NCBI GenBank assembly: GCA_002439755.1
Contig: DJPH01000027.1
Coordinates: 1 to 11,681, forward strand
Direction: 5' to 3'
Origin: Prevotellaceae bacterium UBA6417
Lineage (GTDB): Bacteria; Bacteroidota; Bacteroidia; Bacteroidales; Bacteroidaceae
Length of the DNA stretch: 11,681 bases
Part shown: positions 1 to 6,975 of the stretch, in pieces
How the letters are laid out: each line of letters opens with the position of its first letter
How positions within the stretch are numbered: the stretch's first letter is position 1
Notes under the pieces: model-generated
Told to the model about the DNA's origin: nothing
Database searches by the model: none
The model's input: the letters and a program-made list of their open reading frames with translations, nothing else
Program-made: the position numbers and the translations under genes

Positions 1-1
1 T

Positions 2-451
2 TTGCTCCGTGCAGATATGACAAACTTCATACAGAGCATCCCAGGCAATATTCATGATACGGAAGAGAATTTTGATTTCGTCGCACTGTATGAAGAGTGG
101 AGAAATGGTCATCTGAAACTGCGATGCCAGAGTATATTCAGCGAACTGGTCATTCATTCCAATGGTAATGTGCCGTTGTGCCAGAACTTGGGCGTAAAAC
201 TCGGCAATATATACGAGCATTCTTTGGATGACATATTCAATTCTCGCAAGACAGCCCATGTGCAATGCCAGTATTCCAAGAACTGCAATGCCTGTTGGAT
301 TAACTTCCATCGCAAGTATGACATCATCCTGCTGCGCAATTTCGAGAAAGCCATCCCCAAGCGGGTGATAGAATGGTTCTACGGCAAATACCAATGGACA
401 AGCAATCAGAGTGACACCTACAAACAATACATGAAACGGATTATCAGATGA
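2..451 (+). CDS. Radical SAM/SPASM domain protein, C-terminal fragment (5' end outside window)
   Basis: Only the last ~149 residues are present; the frame is open to the window edge and no credible start is visible, so this is a partial gene. The fragment looks like a SPASM domain, the C-terminal extension of many radical SAM enzymes that holds auxiliary iron-sulfur clusters. A Cys at residue 42 is followed by a beta-hairpin-like stretch with a Gly-Asn pair and Cys60, then the typical LGNI-x(4)-SLDDIF segment, then Cys89, Cys95 and Cys98 (C-x5-C-x2-CW). The radical SAM core with its CxxxCxxC site would lie upstream and cannot be checked. The tail after residue 105 is basic and aromatic and was not assigned. 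The stop overlaps the start of the oxidoreductase gene by 4 bp (ATGA), indicating translational coupling. SPASM enzymes modify peptides, proteins or sugars; the sugar-related neighbours favour the last, but this is inference. Confidence 0.75.
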   Translation: MLRADMTNFIQSIPGNIHDTEENFDFVALYEEWRNGHLKLRCQSIFSELVIHSNGNVPLCQNLGVKLGNIYEHSLDDIFNSRKTAHVQCQYSKNCNACWINFHRKYDIILLRNFEKAIPKRVIEWFYGKYQWTSNQSDTYKQYMKRIIR

Positions 452-1494
452 TGAGATACACAAAGCAACTAATTGACTGCTACAAGCATTTCCGAAGCAC
501 AAGTCTTTTAAGGCACGGCAATCTCGGAAAGTATGCGTTTGTCGGGATCGGCAATCATAGCATGAACAATCTTTATCCAGTGCTTGCCCTCCTGCATGTG
601 CCCTTGAAGTATATTTGCTGCAAGTCTGCTGACAAATTGCCTTTAATTGAACGGACTTATCCTGATGTGCATGCCACAACTTCCTTGCAGGAAATACTGG
701 CAGACGAAGAAGTGAAAGGTGTTTTTGTATCAACGACCCCACAGGCACATTTTGCCATAGCCATAGAAGTGCTGAAGAGTGGCAAGGCTCTATTCATCGA
801 AAAGCCCCCTTGTCAAAATTTGGACGAGTTGGCTCAACTGATGGATTTGCAGAAAGAGCATGGCGCTATAATGGAGGTTGGACTACAGAAGCGGAACTCG
901 CCAATCATACGCATTCTGAAAAAGGAGTTGAAAAAGTGCAAAGGCTCTGTTTGCTATAACCTTAAATATCTTACAGGTGCCTACCCGGAAGGAGATGCAT
1001 TGCTCGACCTCTTTATCCACCCATTAGATTGCATGGCATATTTGTTTGGCGATGCCAAAGTGAAATATGTGGAAAGCGTCGGGAATCACACATTGATGCT
1101 TATTCTTGAACACCATTGTGCCACAGGCATGCTTGAACTTTCAACGGGCTATTCTTGGAATGATACAAAAGAGCAATGGAGCATCAACACAGACAGTGGT
1201 GTTTATGAGATGAATCAATTAGACAGTTTGACTTTTCGTCACAAGCCCCCAATTATGATGGGTATCCCGATGGAAAAGGTGTTTCCGTACAGAAAGACCA
1301 CCGCCAGTCTGTTTGAACGAAACAACTTTATCCCCTTGCAAGAGAATAACCAAATTGTATCCCAAGGCTATTATGATACGATAAAGGTTTTTGTGGATGC
1401 CGTGGAAGGTAAGAGTAGATGTGCGTTGTCTTCATTGGAGCACCTGACTCACACTTATTCTTTGATAGAGAACATACGAGAATTAGTAAAATAA
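448..1494 (+). CDS. Gfo/Idh/MocA family NAD(P)-dependent oxidoreductase
   Basis: A 348-residue protein of a family that oxidises or reduces sugars, inositols and related compounds with NAD(P). After an unusual ~28-residue N-terminal extension comes a Rossmann beta strand with FVGIGNHS (residues 31-38); the classical third glycine of GxGxxG is absent. The family's EKP motif is at 118-120, with Lys119 the expected catalytic lysine. The DLFIHPLD segment (187-194) matches the family's D-x3-H-x2-D active-site pattern, with His191 as the likely proton donor. The C-terminal half is the alpha/beta domain that shapes substrate binding. The start lies inside the stop of the SPASM gene (ATGA overlap); a second ATG follows immediately at 451. 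A lipoprotein gene follows after 10 bp. Family assignment is firm. The substrate is unknown; a nucleotide-sugar or polysaccharide precursor is an inference from context. Confidence 0.85.
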   Translation: MMRYTKQLIDCYKHFRSTSLLRHGNLGKYAFVGIGNHSMNNLYPVLALLHVPLKYICCKSADKLPLIERTYPDVHATTSLQEILADEEVKGVFVSTTPQAHFAIAIEVLKSGKALFIEKPPCQNLDELAQLMDLQKEHGAIMEVGLQKRNSPIIRILKKELKKCKGSVCYNLKYLTGAYPEGDALLDLFIHPLDCMAYLFGDAKVKYVESVGNHTLMLILEHHCATGMLELSTGYSWNDTKEQWSINTDSGVYEMNQLDSLTFRHKPPIMMGIPMEKVFPYRKTTASLFERNNFIPLQENNQIVSQGYYDTIKVFVDAVEGKSRCALSSLEHLTHTYSLIENIRELVK

Positions 1495-1504
1495 TGGAAG
1501 AACT

Positions 1505-2017
1505 ATGAGAACAACATTATTGGGATGTGTCTTGTCGGCACTAACGTTGGCCTCTTGCTCGTCTGAGCAAAGCGTGACAGAGCCTGTGAGACTAAGCGAC
1601 ATCGTTAACACAGGATGTACAAGGTCTTTCTCCGCGAGAGAGAGCCGACCAGAGTATTACAAAAGAGAAAAGGAAAAAAGTCCCCAAGTATCTATCACCA
1701 TTGACCAAAGTGAGACGGCAACCTTCAAGTTCGCAGACCTTGAAGCAAATTGCATTGTGAGTGAATTCCGTCCGTCTGTGGAAATCAATGACAGAGAGAT
1801 CATTGTGGTGTTGACACCATATTCTAAAGCCCCGACAATGGAAGCCGACTGTTATTGCAGATACGATGTAAGTTTCAAACTCAGCAATGTGGCATCAAGC
1901 AAATACTATATGAAAATTTATGAGTCGGATTATGATGGCAAATACGACACTGCGCATCCTGTTTATGAGGGCTTGTTGTCATTTGCGTCAAATAAGACTA
2001 TTGAGTTTGAACTTTAA
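1505..2017 (+). CDS. Small predicted lipoprotein, unknown function
   Basis: A 170-residue protein beginning with a short basic, hydrophobic signal sequence ending in the lipobox LASC, with Cys18 as the lipidated residue. It is followed by Ser-Ser-Glu, only a weak resemblance to the acidic surface-export signal of Bacteroides lipoproteins, so inner-leaflet or surface location is undecided. The mature part looks beta-rich with alternating hydrophobic residues, and carries a Cys-x-Cys-x-Tyr-Asp motif near residues 119-124. I recall similar motifs from uncharacterised Bacteroidales lipoproteins, but no function follows from it. GGAAG at 1496-1500 lies just upstream of the ATG. The 10-bp gap to the oxidoreductase and the terminator just downstream make it the last gene of the SPASM-oxidoreductase unit. 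Reality of the gene is well supported by signal peptide, spacing and terminator. Confidence 0.75.
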   Translation: MRTTLLGCVLSALTLASCSSEQSVTEPVRLSDIVNTGCTRSFSARESRPEYYKREKEKSPQVSITIDQSETATFKFADLEANCIVSEFRPSVEINDREIIVVLTPYSKAPTMEADCYCRYDVSFKLSNVASSKYYMKIYESDYDGKYDTAHPVYEGLLSFASNKTIEFEL

Positions 2018-2023
2018 CGATTA

Positions 2024-2062
2024 AAGCCCCGTCCGCATATATACTATATGTTGATGGGGCTT
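2024..2062 (+). terminator. Hairpin terminator after the lipoprotein gene
   Basis: Starting 7 bp after the stop codon, AAGCCCCGTC (2024-2033) pairs with GATGGGGCTT (2053-2062), ten pairs with one G-T wobble. Inside it, CATATA (2036-2041) pairs perfectly with TATATG (2045-2050), leaving a 3-nt loop, and a G-T wobble joins the two stems across one mismatch. The following bases (TTGTCGTTTCT) are only moderately T-rich, so the U-tract is imperfect, but position and stem strength support termination. Confidence 0.7.
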
Positions 2063-2206
2063 GTCGTTTCTATGCTTATTGTTGCTGAGTTTTATATAGT
2101 CTTTCACAGATACGACATAAGCAACTACAGTATCTGATAGAGCATGACGCAACGTTTATTAATAAAGAAAAAAGCCTTATTCCTCCTCCAATGACGTTAT
2201 TATGCG

Positions 2207-2214
2207 TATTTTTG
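2207..2214 (+). promoter_or_regulatory. Candidate Bacteroides -7 promoter element for the HAD phosphatase gene
   Basis: TATTTTTG matches the Bacteroides -7 consensus TAnnTTTG and lies 40 bp upstream of the HAD gene start, downstream of the preceding terminator. No TTTG element is seen 19-21 bp further upstream, so support rests on one element plus position. The leader is AT-rich without a Shine-Dalgarno sequence, as is usual in this group. The gap also contains an inverted repeat, CAGATAC (2107-2113) with GTATCTG (2130-2136), of unknown meaning. Confidence 0.45.
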
Positions 2215-2254
2215 TGTTGATATCTTTTTCCTGCTAAAAATCAACTCTGTATAA

Positions 2255-2902
2255 ATGAAATATCGCCATATCATATTTGACATTGACGGGACGTTGCTTG
2301 ACACCGAATATGCCGTGTTACATAGTTTGCAAGATACGGTAATGCTGTATCTGAACAGACATATCCCCACCGAAGAATTGGCCTTCGCCTTAGGTATACC
2401 GGGAAAGGTTACACTTGCCGGTTTAGGCATAGCAGATGTGAACGGAGCAAACAAATGTTGGAATGACAAGATGGCGCAGTATCAGCAACACATCTGCCTA
2501 TTCGATGGAATATACTGTATGTTGGAGCAGTTGCGTGATAAAGGGTGCAGGCTGGGCATTATTACCTCGAAAACCAGAAATGAGTACAAGACCGATTTTG
2601 AGCCTCACCGCATAAGTCATTATTTCGAGACTGTGATTTGTGTTGAAGACTCGTCTGAACCCAAACCAAATCCTGCCCCCTTATTGACATATTTGAAAAG
2701 GAATAGGATATCTGCGAATGATGCGATATATATTGGTGACACCGAGTATGACAGCAGGTGCGCTCACGCGGCAGGAGTAGATTTCGGACTTGCTTTATGG
2801 GGATGCCGCAATGCCAATAAGATTGAGTGTGAATATAAATTTGAGACACCTGACAAAGTAGCGATGGGATATGAAAACAATATCGTCACGTACTGGGTGT
2901 GA
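2255..2902 (+). CDS. HAD-superfamily phosphatase (phosphoglycolate phosphatase / beta-phosphoglucomutase-like)
   Basis: A 215-residue cytoplasmic hydrolase, the normal size for subclass I HAD proteins. All four motifs are present: motif I DIDGT (residues 9-13), with Asp9 the nucleophile and Asp11 the acid/base; motif II around Thr104-Ser105; motif III Lys137 in EPKPNP; motif IV GDTEYD (161-166), whose Asp162 and Asp166 bind magnesium. The helical cap lies between motifs I and II (about 16-85), as in Gph and PgmB relatives. Such enzymes dephosphorylate small phosphorylated metabolites, often sugar phosphates; the exact substrate cannot be read from sequence. The gene has its own likely promoter and is followed after 72 bp, without a visible terminator, by an acetyltransferase gene, so the two may be co-transcribed. 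Confidence 0.85.
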   Translation: MKYRHIIFDIDGTLLDTEYAVLHSLQDTVMLYLNRHIPTEELAFALGIPGKVTLAGLGIADVNGANKCWNDKMAQYQQHICLFDGIYCMLEQLRDKGCRLGIITSKTRNEYKTDFEPHRISHYFETVICVEDSSEPKPNPAPLLTYLKRNRISANDAIYIGDTEYDSRCAHAAGVDFGLALWGCRNANKIECEYKFETPDKVAMGYENNIVTYWV

Positions 2903-2974
2903 ACTGCATTGATGGTCGCACCACTTTATAAGTATTTTAATCAGAAACAAAATAACTCATAGCAAATAGTTGGA

Positions 2975-3571
2975 ATGAAAACCGAACTTCAAAAATGCCT
3001 TGACGGGGAAATCTTTAGAGGAGAAGACAAGGAATTGGCGGAAATGACAATCAGAGCCAAAAGACTTCTTAAAGAATTAAATGACGTTGATTATGCAGAC
3101 ACAATATTTAAACACGCGATACATAAACAGCTCTTTGGAAGCATTGGAAACGATGTGTATATAGATATTGATTTTCATTGTGAATACGGAAAACACATAC
3201 ATATTGGGAACAAGGTTATCATCAACATGAACTGTACATTTGTTGATAACAATATTATCGAAATTGGCGACAATGTACTAATAGCTTCAAATGTGCAGAT
3301 TTATACGGCGACTCATTCCACTAAAGCATCCGAAAGAGTCAATCTTAATAGCCAACTTGGTGAAGGCTTCTGTCGTACATACGCACTGCCGGTCAAGATT
3401 GAAGACCATGTTTGGATAGGTGGTGGAGCTATCATCCTTCCTGGTGTAACAATAGGCAAAGGAAGTGTCATTGGAGCTGGAAGTGTTGTGACGCGTTCTA
3501 TTCCGGCAAATTGTGTGGCAGTAGGGAATCCGTGCAGAGTAATCAAGCATATTGAAAACAATGATATTTAG
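2975..3571 (+). CDS. Sugar O-acetyltransferase, left-handed beta-helix (maltose/galactoside acetyltransferase type)
   Basis: A 198-residue protein of the Maa/LacA/NodL family, which transfers acetyl from acetyl-CoA to a sugar hydroxyl. The N-terminal ~55 residues form the helical 'maltose acetyltransferase' cap, followed by imperfect hexapeptide repeats (about 58-110 and 140-175) that build the beta helix. The catalytic His is His114 in TATHS, in the loop that interrupts the repeats. The DHVWIGGGA segment (144-152) and the C-terminal GNPCR (184-188) are characteristic. Length and domain order are normal, so the protein should be active. No Shine-Dalgarno is evident, but the ATG at 2975 is the family-typical start. 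The gene is AT-richer than genes right of 3920, consistent with an accessory origin. A relic of a nuclease gene lies directly downstream. Confidence 0.88.
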   Translation: MKTELQKCLDGEIFRGEDKELAEMTIRAKRLLKELNDVDYADTIFKHAIHKQLFGSIGNDVYIDIDFHCEYGKHIHIGNKVIINMNCTFVDNNIIEIGDNVLIASNVQIYTATHSTKASERVNLNSQLGEGFCRTYALPVKIEDHVWIGGGAIILPGVTIGKGSVIGAGSVVTRSIPANCVAVGNPCRVIKHIENNDI

Positions 3572-3616
3572 TCACGCCCTAAAAATCCGATTCAACTACC
3601 GGCATTAACAAATCCG

Positions 3617-3802
3617 TGTTATAATGACAACCCACCCATCGGCGTTGTTTTAGGAGCGAGAAAAGACGAGCTGCTGATGGGATATGCTTTGGAGGGCATC
3701 ACAAACCGGTTGTTTGTGGCCCGTTACCAACTATATCTTCCAAAGCGCTAAGAACTGCAAGCACAGCTTGACAAGTTGCTGGACGAAACTGAGCAGCAAT
3801 AA
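3617..3802 (+). pseudogene. Relic of a DUF1016/YhcG-type PDDEXK nuclease (C-terminus only, in-frame stop)
   Basis: Reading the frame of 3623, the DNA encodes NDNPPIGVVLGARKDELL, then a GYALEGITNRLFVARYQLYLPKR segment up to 3748. A TAA at 3749-3751 interrupts it, and the same frame resumes with ELQAQLDKLLDETEQQ before a second TAA at 3800-3802. This matches the C-terminus of DUF1016 (YhcG) nuclease-domain proteins as I know them: DNPPIG-[IV]-[ILV]-L, an E/G-YALEG-like strand, then LP-x-x-ELQ. The first TAA probably replaced GAA, one substitution. Nothing homologous remains upstream of about 3617, where the sensor-like N-terminal domain and the PDDEXK catalytic residues should be, so the copy is non-functional. 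YhcG-type genes are often near restriction-modification or mobile DNA. The relic marks the accessory side of the boundary with the housekeeping operon. Confidence 0.75.
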
Positions 3803-3830
3803 TGATTTATCAAAGAAATTATCGCACTTG

Positions 3831-3844
3831 ATTTTCGCGAAAAT
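3831..3844. repeat. Perfect 14-bp palindrome in the intergenic gap
   Basis: ATTTTCGCGAAAAT equals its own reverse complement. With CGCA at 3823-3826 and TGCG at 3844-3847 it could extend into a longer bulged inverted repeat. It lies between the nuclease relic and the 3' end of the minus-strand operon. A protein-binding site is possible but there is no further support. Confidence 0.4.
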
Positions 3845-3854
3845 GCGGTTGGGC

Positions 3855-3900
3855 AATCAAAGAAAAGTCCGCCGTTGTCCGGGTAGGCTTCTCTTTGATT
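3855..3900 (-). terminator. Inverted repeat, probable terminator of the minus-strand operon (possibly bidirectional)
   Basis: AATCAAAGA (3855-3863) pairs with TCTTTGATT (3892-3900). After one mismatch, AAGTC (3865-3869) pairs with GGCTT (3886-3890) including one wobble, giving about 14 pairs. It begins 20 bp beyond the stop of the FAD-protein gene. The T-rich flank is on the plus-strand side (TCTTTGATTCTTTT), so it may also stop rightward readthrough from the accessory side. Confidence 0.5.
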
Positions 3901-3919
3901 CTTTTCCGGGCTTGTTTTG

Positions 3920-5560
3920 TCAGGGTCGGTTGTGGGTGGCCAATTGTGCGGCAACGGCTTCCGCGCAACGTTCACCGTCGATTGCTGCCGAAACGATACC
4001 GCCGGCATATCCTGCTCCTTCTCCGCACGGATATAGTCCGTCGGCGGCTATGTGTTGTAAGGTATCTTTATCGCGTACGATGCGTACGGGTGAGGAGGTA
4101 CGTGTTTCAACGGCAATCATGGTGGCTTCGCGTGTCAGAAAGCCGTGATACCTGCGTCCGAAAGCCATAAAACCTTCTTTTAGGCGTGAGGAGATGAAAT
4201 CAGGCATCCAGAAATGTAGTGGTGAGGCGGTCAGCCCCGGAGTGTAGGAACTTTCTGGCAGGTTGTCGCTGAGCCGTCGGTTTACAAAGTCTGTCATTCT
4301 TTGTGCCGGTGCGGTCTGCTTTCGGTTGCCTTGCAGCCAGCACAGGCGTTCGAGGGCTTCTTGCAGATACATCATGCCGAGGGGATGTTCTTTCCGTATG
4401 CTTCCTCCGCGGCTTTCTGCAAAAGCTTCGTCGGCGTAGGCCTGTTGCATGATTTCTTCCAGCGATTTGTCGGCAAGGTCTTCGGGGCGTATTTCTACGA
4501 CCATGCCCGAGTTGCTCCAGCGCGAATTGCGCCCGGAGGGGCTCATGCCGTTTACCACGATTTGTTCGGCTCCTGAGGCTGCCGGTATCACGAACCCGCC
4601 CGGGCACATGCAGAAGCTGTAGACTCCGCGGCCTTGCGATTGGGCTGTCATGCGGTATTCGGCGGCAGGCAGGTAGCGTCCGCGTCCGTTCCGGTTGTGA
4701 TACATGATTTGGTCGATGAGCATCGATGGATGCTCCAGACGTACGCCCATGGCCAAACCTTTTGCTTCGAGCCGGTAGCCTGAGTTGTAGAGCATGCTGT
4801 AGATGTCGCGTGCCGAATGTCCTGTGGCTAAGATGACCGGGCCTTGAAATGTCCGGTTACCGGCTGTAACACCGCAGACTTCATTCCGGCTGTTGGTCAG
4901 CAGACCGTCTGCCCGGGTTTCGAAGTGTACTTCGCCACCGTGGCTGATGATGGTGTTTCTGATGTTTTCGATGATGGAGGGCAGGCGGTCGGTCCCTATA
5001 TGCGGATGGGCATCCGTCAGGATATCGGTGCTCGCGCCATGTTGGCAGAAAACATTCAGGATTTTGTCCACGTTGCCCCTTTTTGTGCTGCGTGTGTAGA
5101 GCTTGCCGTCCGAGTAGGCTCCGGCTCCGCCTTCACCGAAGGCATAGTTGCTTTCGCTGTCTACCCGATGTTCCTTGGATATAAGGGCTATGTCTTTGCG
5201 GCGTTTGTGAACATCTTTTCCGCGCTCCAGTACAATGGGGCGCAGCCGGTTTTCTATGAGACGCAGGGCGGCAAACAGGCCGCCGGGGCCGGCACCGACA
5301 ACGATGACAGTCGGTCGTCCTGAAACATCGGGGTATTCTGTCTTCTGAAACTCTGTGGCCGGAGGTTCCTCGCCGATATATGCATCGATGGTCAGGTTGA
5401 TTTTGATGTCGCGTTGCCGTGCATCAATGCTGCGATGTACAATGCGTAGGGCTTGCAATTGCGAGGGGGAGATTCCCAATTCGTTTGCGGTACGGGCTTT
5501 CAGTTGGACGCTGTCGGCCGCGGTTGATGGAGAAACCGTGAAGGATATTTTTTTGATCAT
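3920..5560 (-). CDS. NAD(FAD)-utilising dehydrogenase, COG2509 family
   Basis: A 546-residue cytoplasmic flavoprotein of a widespread family whose reaction is not settled. Residues 1-80 form an N-terminal domain typical of the family. The FAD-binding Rossmann motif VGAGPGG is at 88-94, with the acidic ERG end of the second strand near 111-113. Further family blocks are GEGGAGAYSDGKL (141-153), ATGHSARD (244-251), FCMCPGG (315-321), and near the C-terminus GEGAGYAGG (about 513-521), which closes the FAD site. I chose the ATG at 5560: the frame is open to 5605, but that would overlap radA by 26 bp and add 15 residues absent from the usual MIKK-type start. The 5560 start leaves a 19-bp gap after radA, equal to the gap before radA, supporting one operon. 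The protein appears intact. Confidence 0.85.
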   Translation of the reverse strand: MIKKISFTVSPSTAADSVQLKARTANELGISPSQLQALRIVHRSIDARQRDIKINLTIDAYIGEEPPATEFQKTEYPDVSGRPTVIVVGAGPGGLFAALRLIENRLRPIVLERGKDVHKRRKDIALISKEHRVDSESNYAFGEGGAGAYSDGKLYTRSTKRGNVDKILNVFCQHGASTDILTDAHPHIGTDRLPSIIENIRNTIISHGGEVHFETRADGLLTNSRNEVCGVTAGNRTFQGPVILATGHSARDIYSMLYNSGYRLEAKGLAMGVRLEHPSMLIDQIMYHNRNGRGRYLPAAEYRMTAQSQGRGVYSFCMCPGGFVIPAASGAEQIVVNGMSPSGRNSRWSNSGMVVEIRPEDLADKSLEEIMQQAYADEAFAESRGGSIRKEHPLGMMYLQEALERLCWLQGNRKQTAPAQRMTDFVNRRLSDNLPESSYTPGLTASPLHFWMPDFISSRLKEGFMAFGRRYHGFLTREATMIAVETRTSSPVRIVRDKDTLQHIAADGLYPCGEGAGYAGGIVSAAIDGERCAEAVAAQLATHNRP

Positions 5561-5579
5561 AGTTTTTTTGTAGACCGTT

Positions 5580-6956
5580 TTATTTGAACAAGTGCCTAAG
5601 AGCATCTTCGACTTTGCGTACCGGCACGACTTCGATGTGCTTTTGTCCCGGTGGCAGGTTCTTGATGCCGGCTTCCGGAACGAGTATCTGTCGGAAGCCT
5701 ATTCTTTCGGCCTCGCTAACCCGTTGTGCTATGCGGCTGACGGCTCGTATTTCGCCGCTGAGCCCCACTTCGCCGGCCATGCATGTAGATGCCGGGACTG
5801 CAGTGTCGAAGTTGCTTGACAGTATGGCCACTATGACCGAAAGGTCTATTGCCGGATCGGTAACACGCAAGCCTCCGGCAATATTCAGGAAAATGTCTTT
5901 TTGTGCCAGTTTGAAACCTACGCGTTTTTCCAGCACTGCCAGCAGCATGTTGAGACGTCGTGTATCGAATCCCGTGGCCGACCGTTGCGGTGTGCCATAG
6001 GCCGCCGAACTTACAAGAGCCTGCGTTTCTATGAGAAACGGCCGCACGCCTTCGATGGCCGCTGCAACGGCTATCCCGCTCAGTCCTTCGTTGTCTTTTG
6101 AAAGGAGCATTTCCGATGGGTTGCTCACCGGTCGCAACCCGTTGCCCTGCATTTCGTAGATACCTATTTCCGATGTGTTGCCAAAACGGTTTTTCAGCGA
6201 TCGCAATATGCGGTAAAGGTTCTGCCTGTCGCCTTCGAATTGCAGCACAGTGTCGACAATGTGTTCAAGCACTTTCGGACCGGCCAGTGTACCGTCTTTG
6301 GTGATGTGTCCTATCAGAACGACGGGAATGCCTGAATCTTTGGAAAAGCGCAGCAGTGATACAGCGCAGGCTCTTATTTGTGCCACGCTTCCCGGGAGCG
6401 ATTCCGCTTCGGCTGTTCCGATGGTCTGGATAGAGTCAATTACAACGAGGTCGGGAGCAGCGCATTTTGTTTGTTCATAAATTTTTTCCAGTGATGTTTC
6501 GCACAATACCAGCATCTGTCCATGCGGTTCCTGCCTCATGCCTTCTGCCAGTCTGTCTGCCCGTAGTTTCAGCTGGTGTTCACTTTCTTCACCGCTTACG
6601 TAAAGTACGCGCTTCCCCAATTGCATGGCTGTTTGCAGGACGAGCGTTGATTTTCCGATGCCGGGTTCTCCTCCCAGCAGAATCAGACTACCCGGAACAA
6701 TGCCGCCTCCCAGGACTCTGTCCAGTTCGTTGTCGCCTGTATTGATACGTGGAGCCTCTGTGGCCTGAATATCACGGAGCAATCTGTAGCCGTTGGGCTG
6801 TTGAGAGAAAGGCGTGGCTTTTCCGGTGCTACTTCCGGCTGCGATGTGCAACTGCTTGAAACTGTTCCATGCGCCGCACGATGGACATTTCCCTATCCAT
6901 TTCGGTGATTCCTGTCCGCATTCGTCGCAGACATATACGGTTTTATCCTTGGCCAT
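5580..6956 (-). CDS. radA: DNA repair / recombination helicase RadA (Sms)
   Basis: RadA is a RecA-related, DnaB-like ATPase that drives branch migration during homologous recombination. This copy is complete at 458 residues. It has the N-terminal zinc finger C10-x2-C13-x10-C24-x2-C27, then a RecA core with Walker A GGEPGIGKST (95-104, Lys102) and Walker B VVID (171-174). The RadA-specific KNRFG motif is at 255-259, and the C-terminal Lon-protease-like domain (from about 285) contains the PAIDLSV segment near 368-374. The start at 6956 (MAKDKTVYVC) is the standard RadA start; a longer frame to 6986 would overlap the esterase gene. It lies 19 bp after the esterase gene and 19 bp before the COG2509 gene, as the middle gene of a probable operon. 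The assignment is certain at family level. Confidence 0.97.
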   Translation of the reverse strand: MAKDKTVYVCDECGQESPKWIGKCPSCGAWNSFKQLHIAAGSSTGKATPFSQQPNGYRLLRDIQATEAPRINTGDNELDRVLGGGIVPGSLILLGGEPGIGKSTLVLQTAMQLGKRVLYVSGEESEHQLKLRADRLAEGMRQEPHGQMLVLCETSLEKIYEQTKCAAPDLVVIDSIQTIGTAEAESLPGSVAQIRACAVSLLRFSKDSGIPVVLIGHITKDGTLAGPKVLEHIVDTVLQFEGDRQNLYRILRSLKNRFGNTSEIGIYEMQGNGLRPVSNPSEMLLSKDNEGLSGIAVAAAIEGVRPFLIETQALVSSAAYGTPQRSATGFDTRRLNMLLAVLEKRVGFKLAQKDIFLNIAGGLRVTDPAIDLSVIVAILSSNFDTAVPASTCMAGEVGLSGEIRAVSRIAQRVSEAERIGFRQILVPEAGIKNLPPGQKHIEVVPVRKVEDALRHLFK

Positions 6957-6975
6957 AGATGAGCTTGTGGGTGGC

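Noticed and set aside
2107..2136. Inverted repeat CAGATAC/GTATCTG upstream of the HAD gene, considered as an operator or riboswitch stem
   Set aside because: Seven pairs with a 16-nt loop and no other conserved structure; not enough to call a regulatory element.
3684..4148. 154-codon plus-strand frame starting in the nuclease relic
   Set aside because: It runs in a different frame from the DUF1016-like reading and continues antisense into the COG2509 gene; low-complexity composition, no family features.
4844..5323. Long plus-strand frame of 159 codons
   Set aside because: Antisense to the well-supported COG2509 gene; a shadow of GC-rich codon use.
5561..5605. Upstream extension of the COG2509 gene by 15 codons
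   Set aside because: It would overlap the end of radA and the added residues are not family-like; the ATG at 5560 fits the family start and leaves a 19-bp gap.
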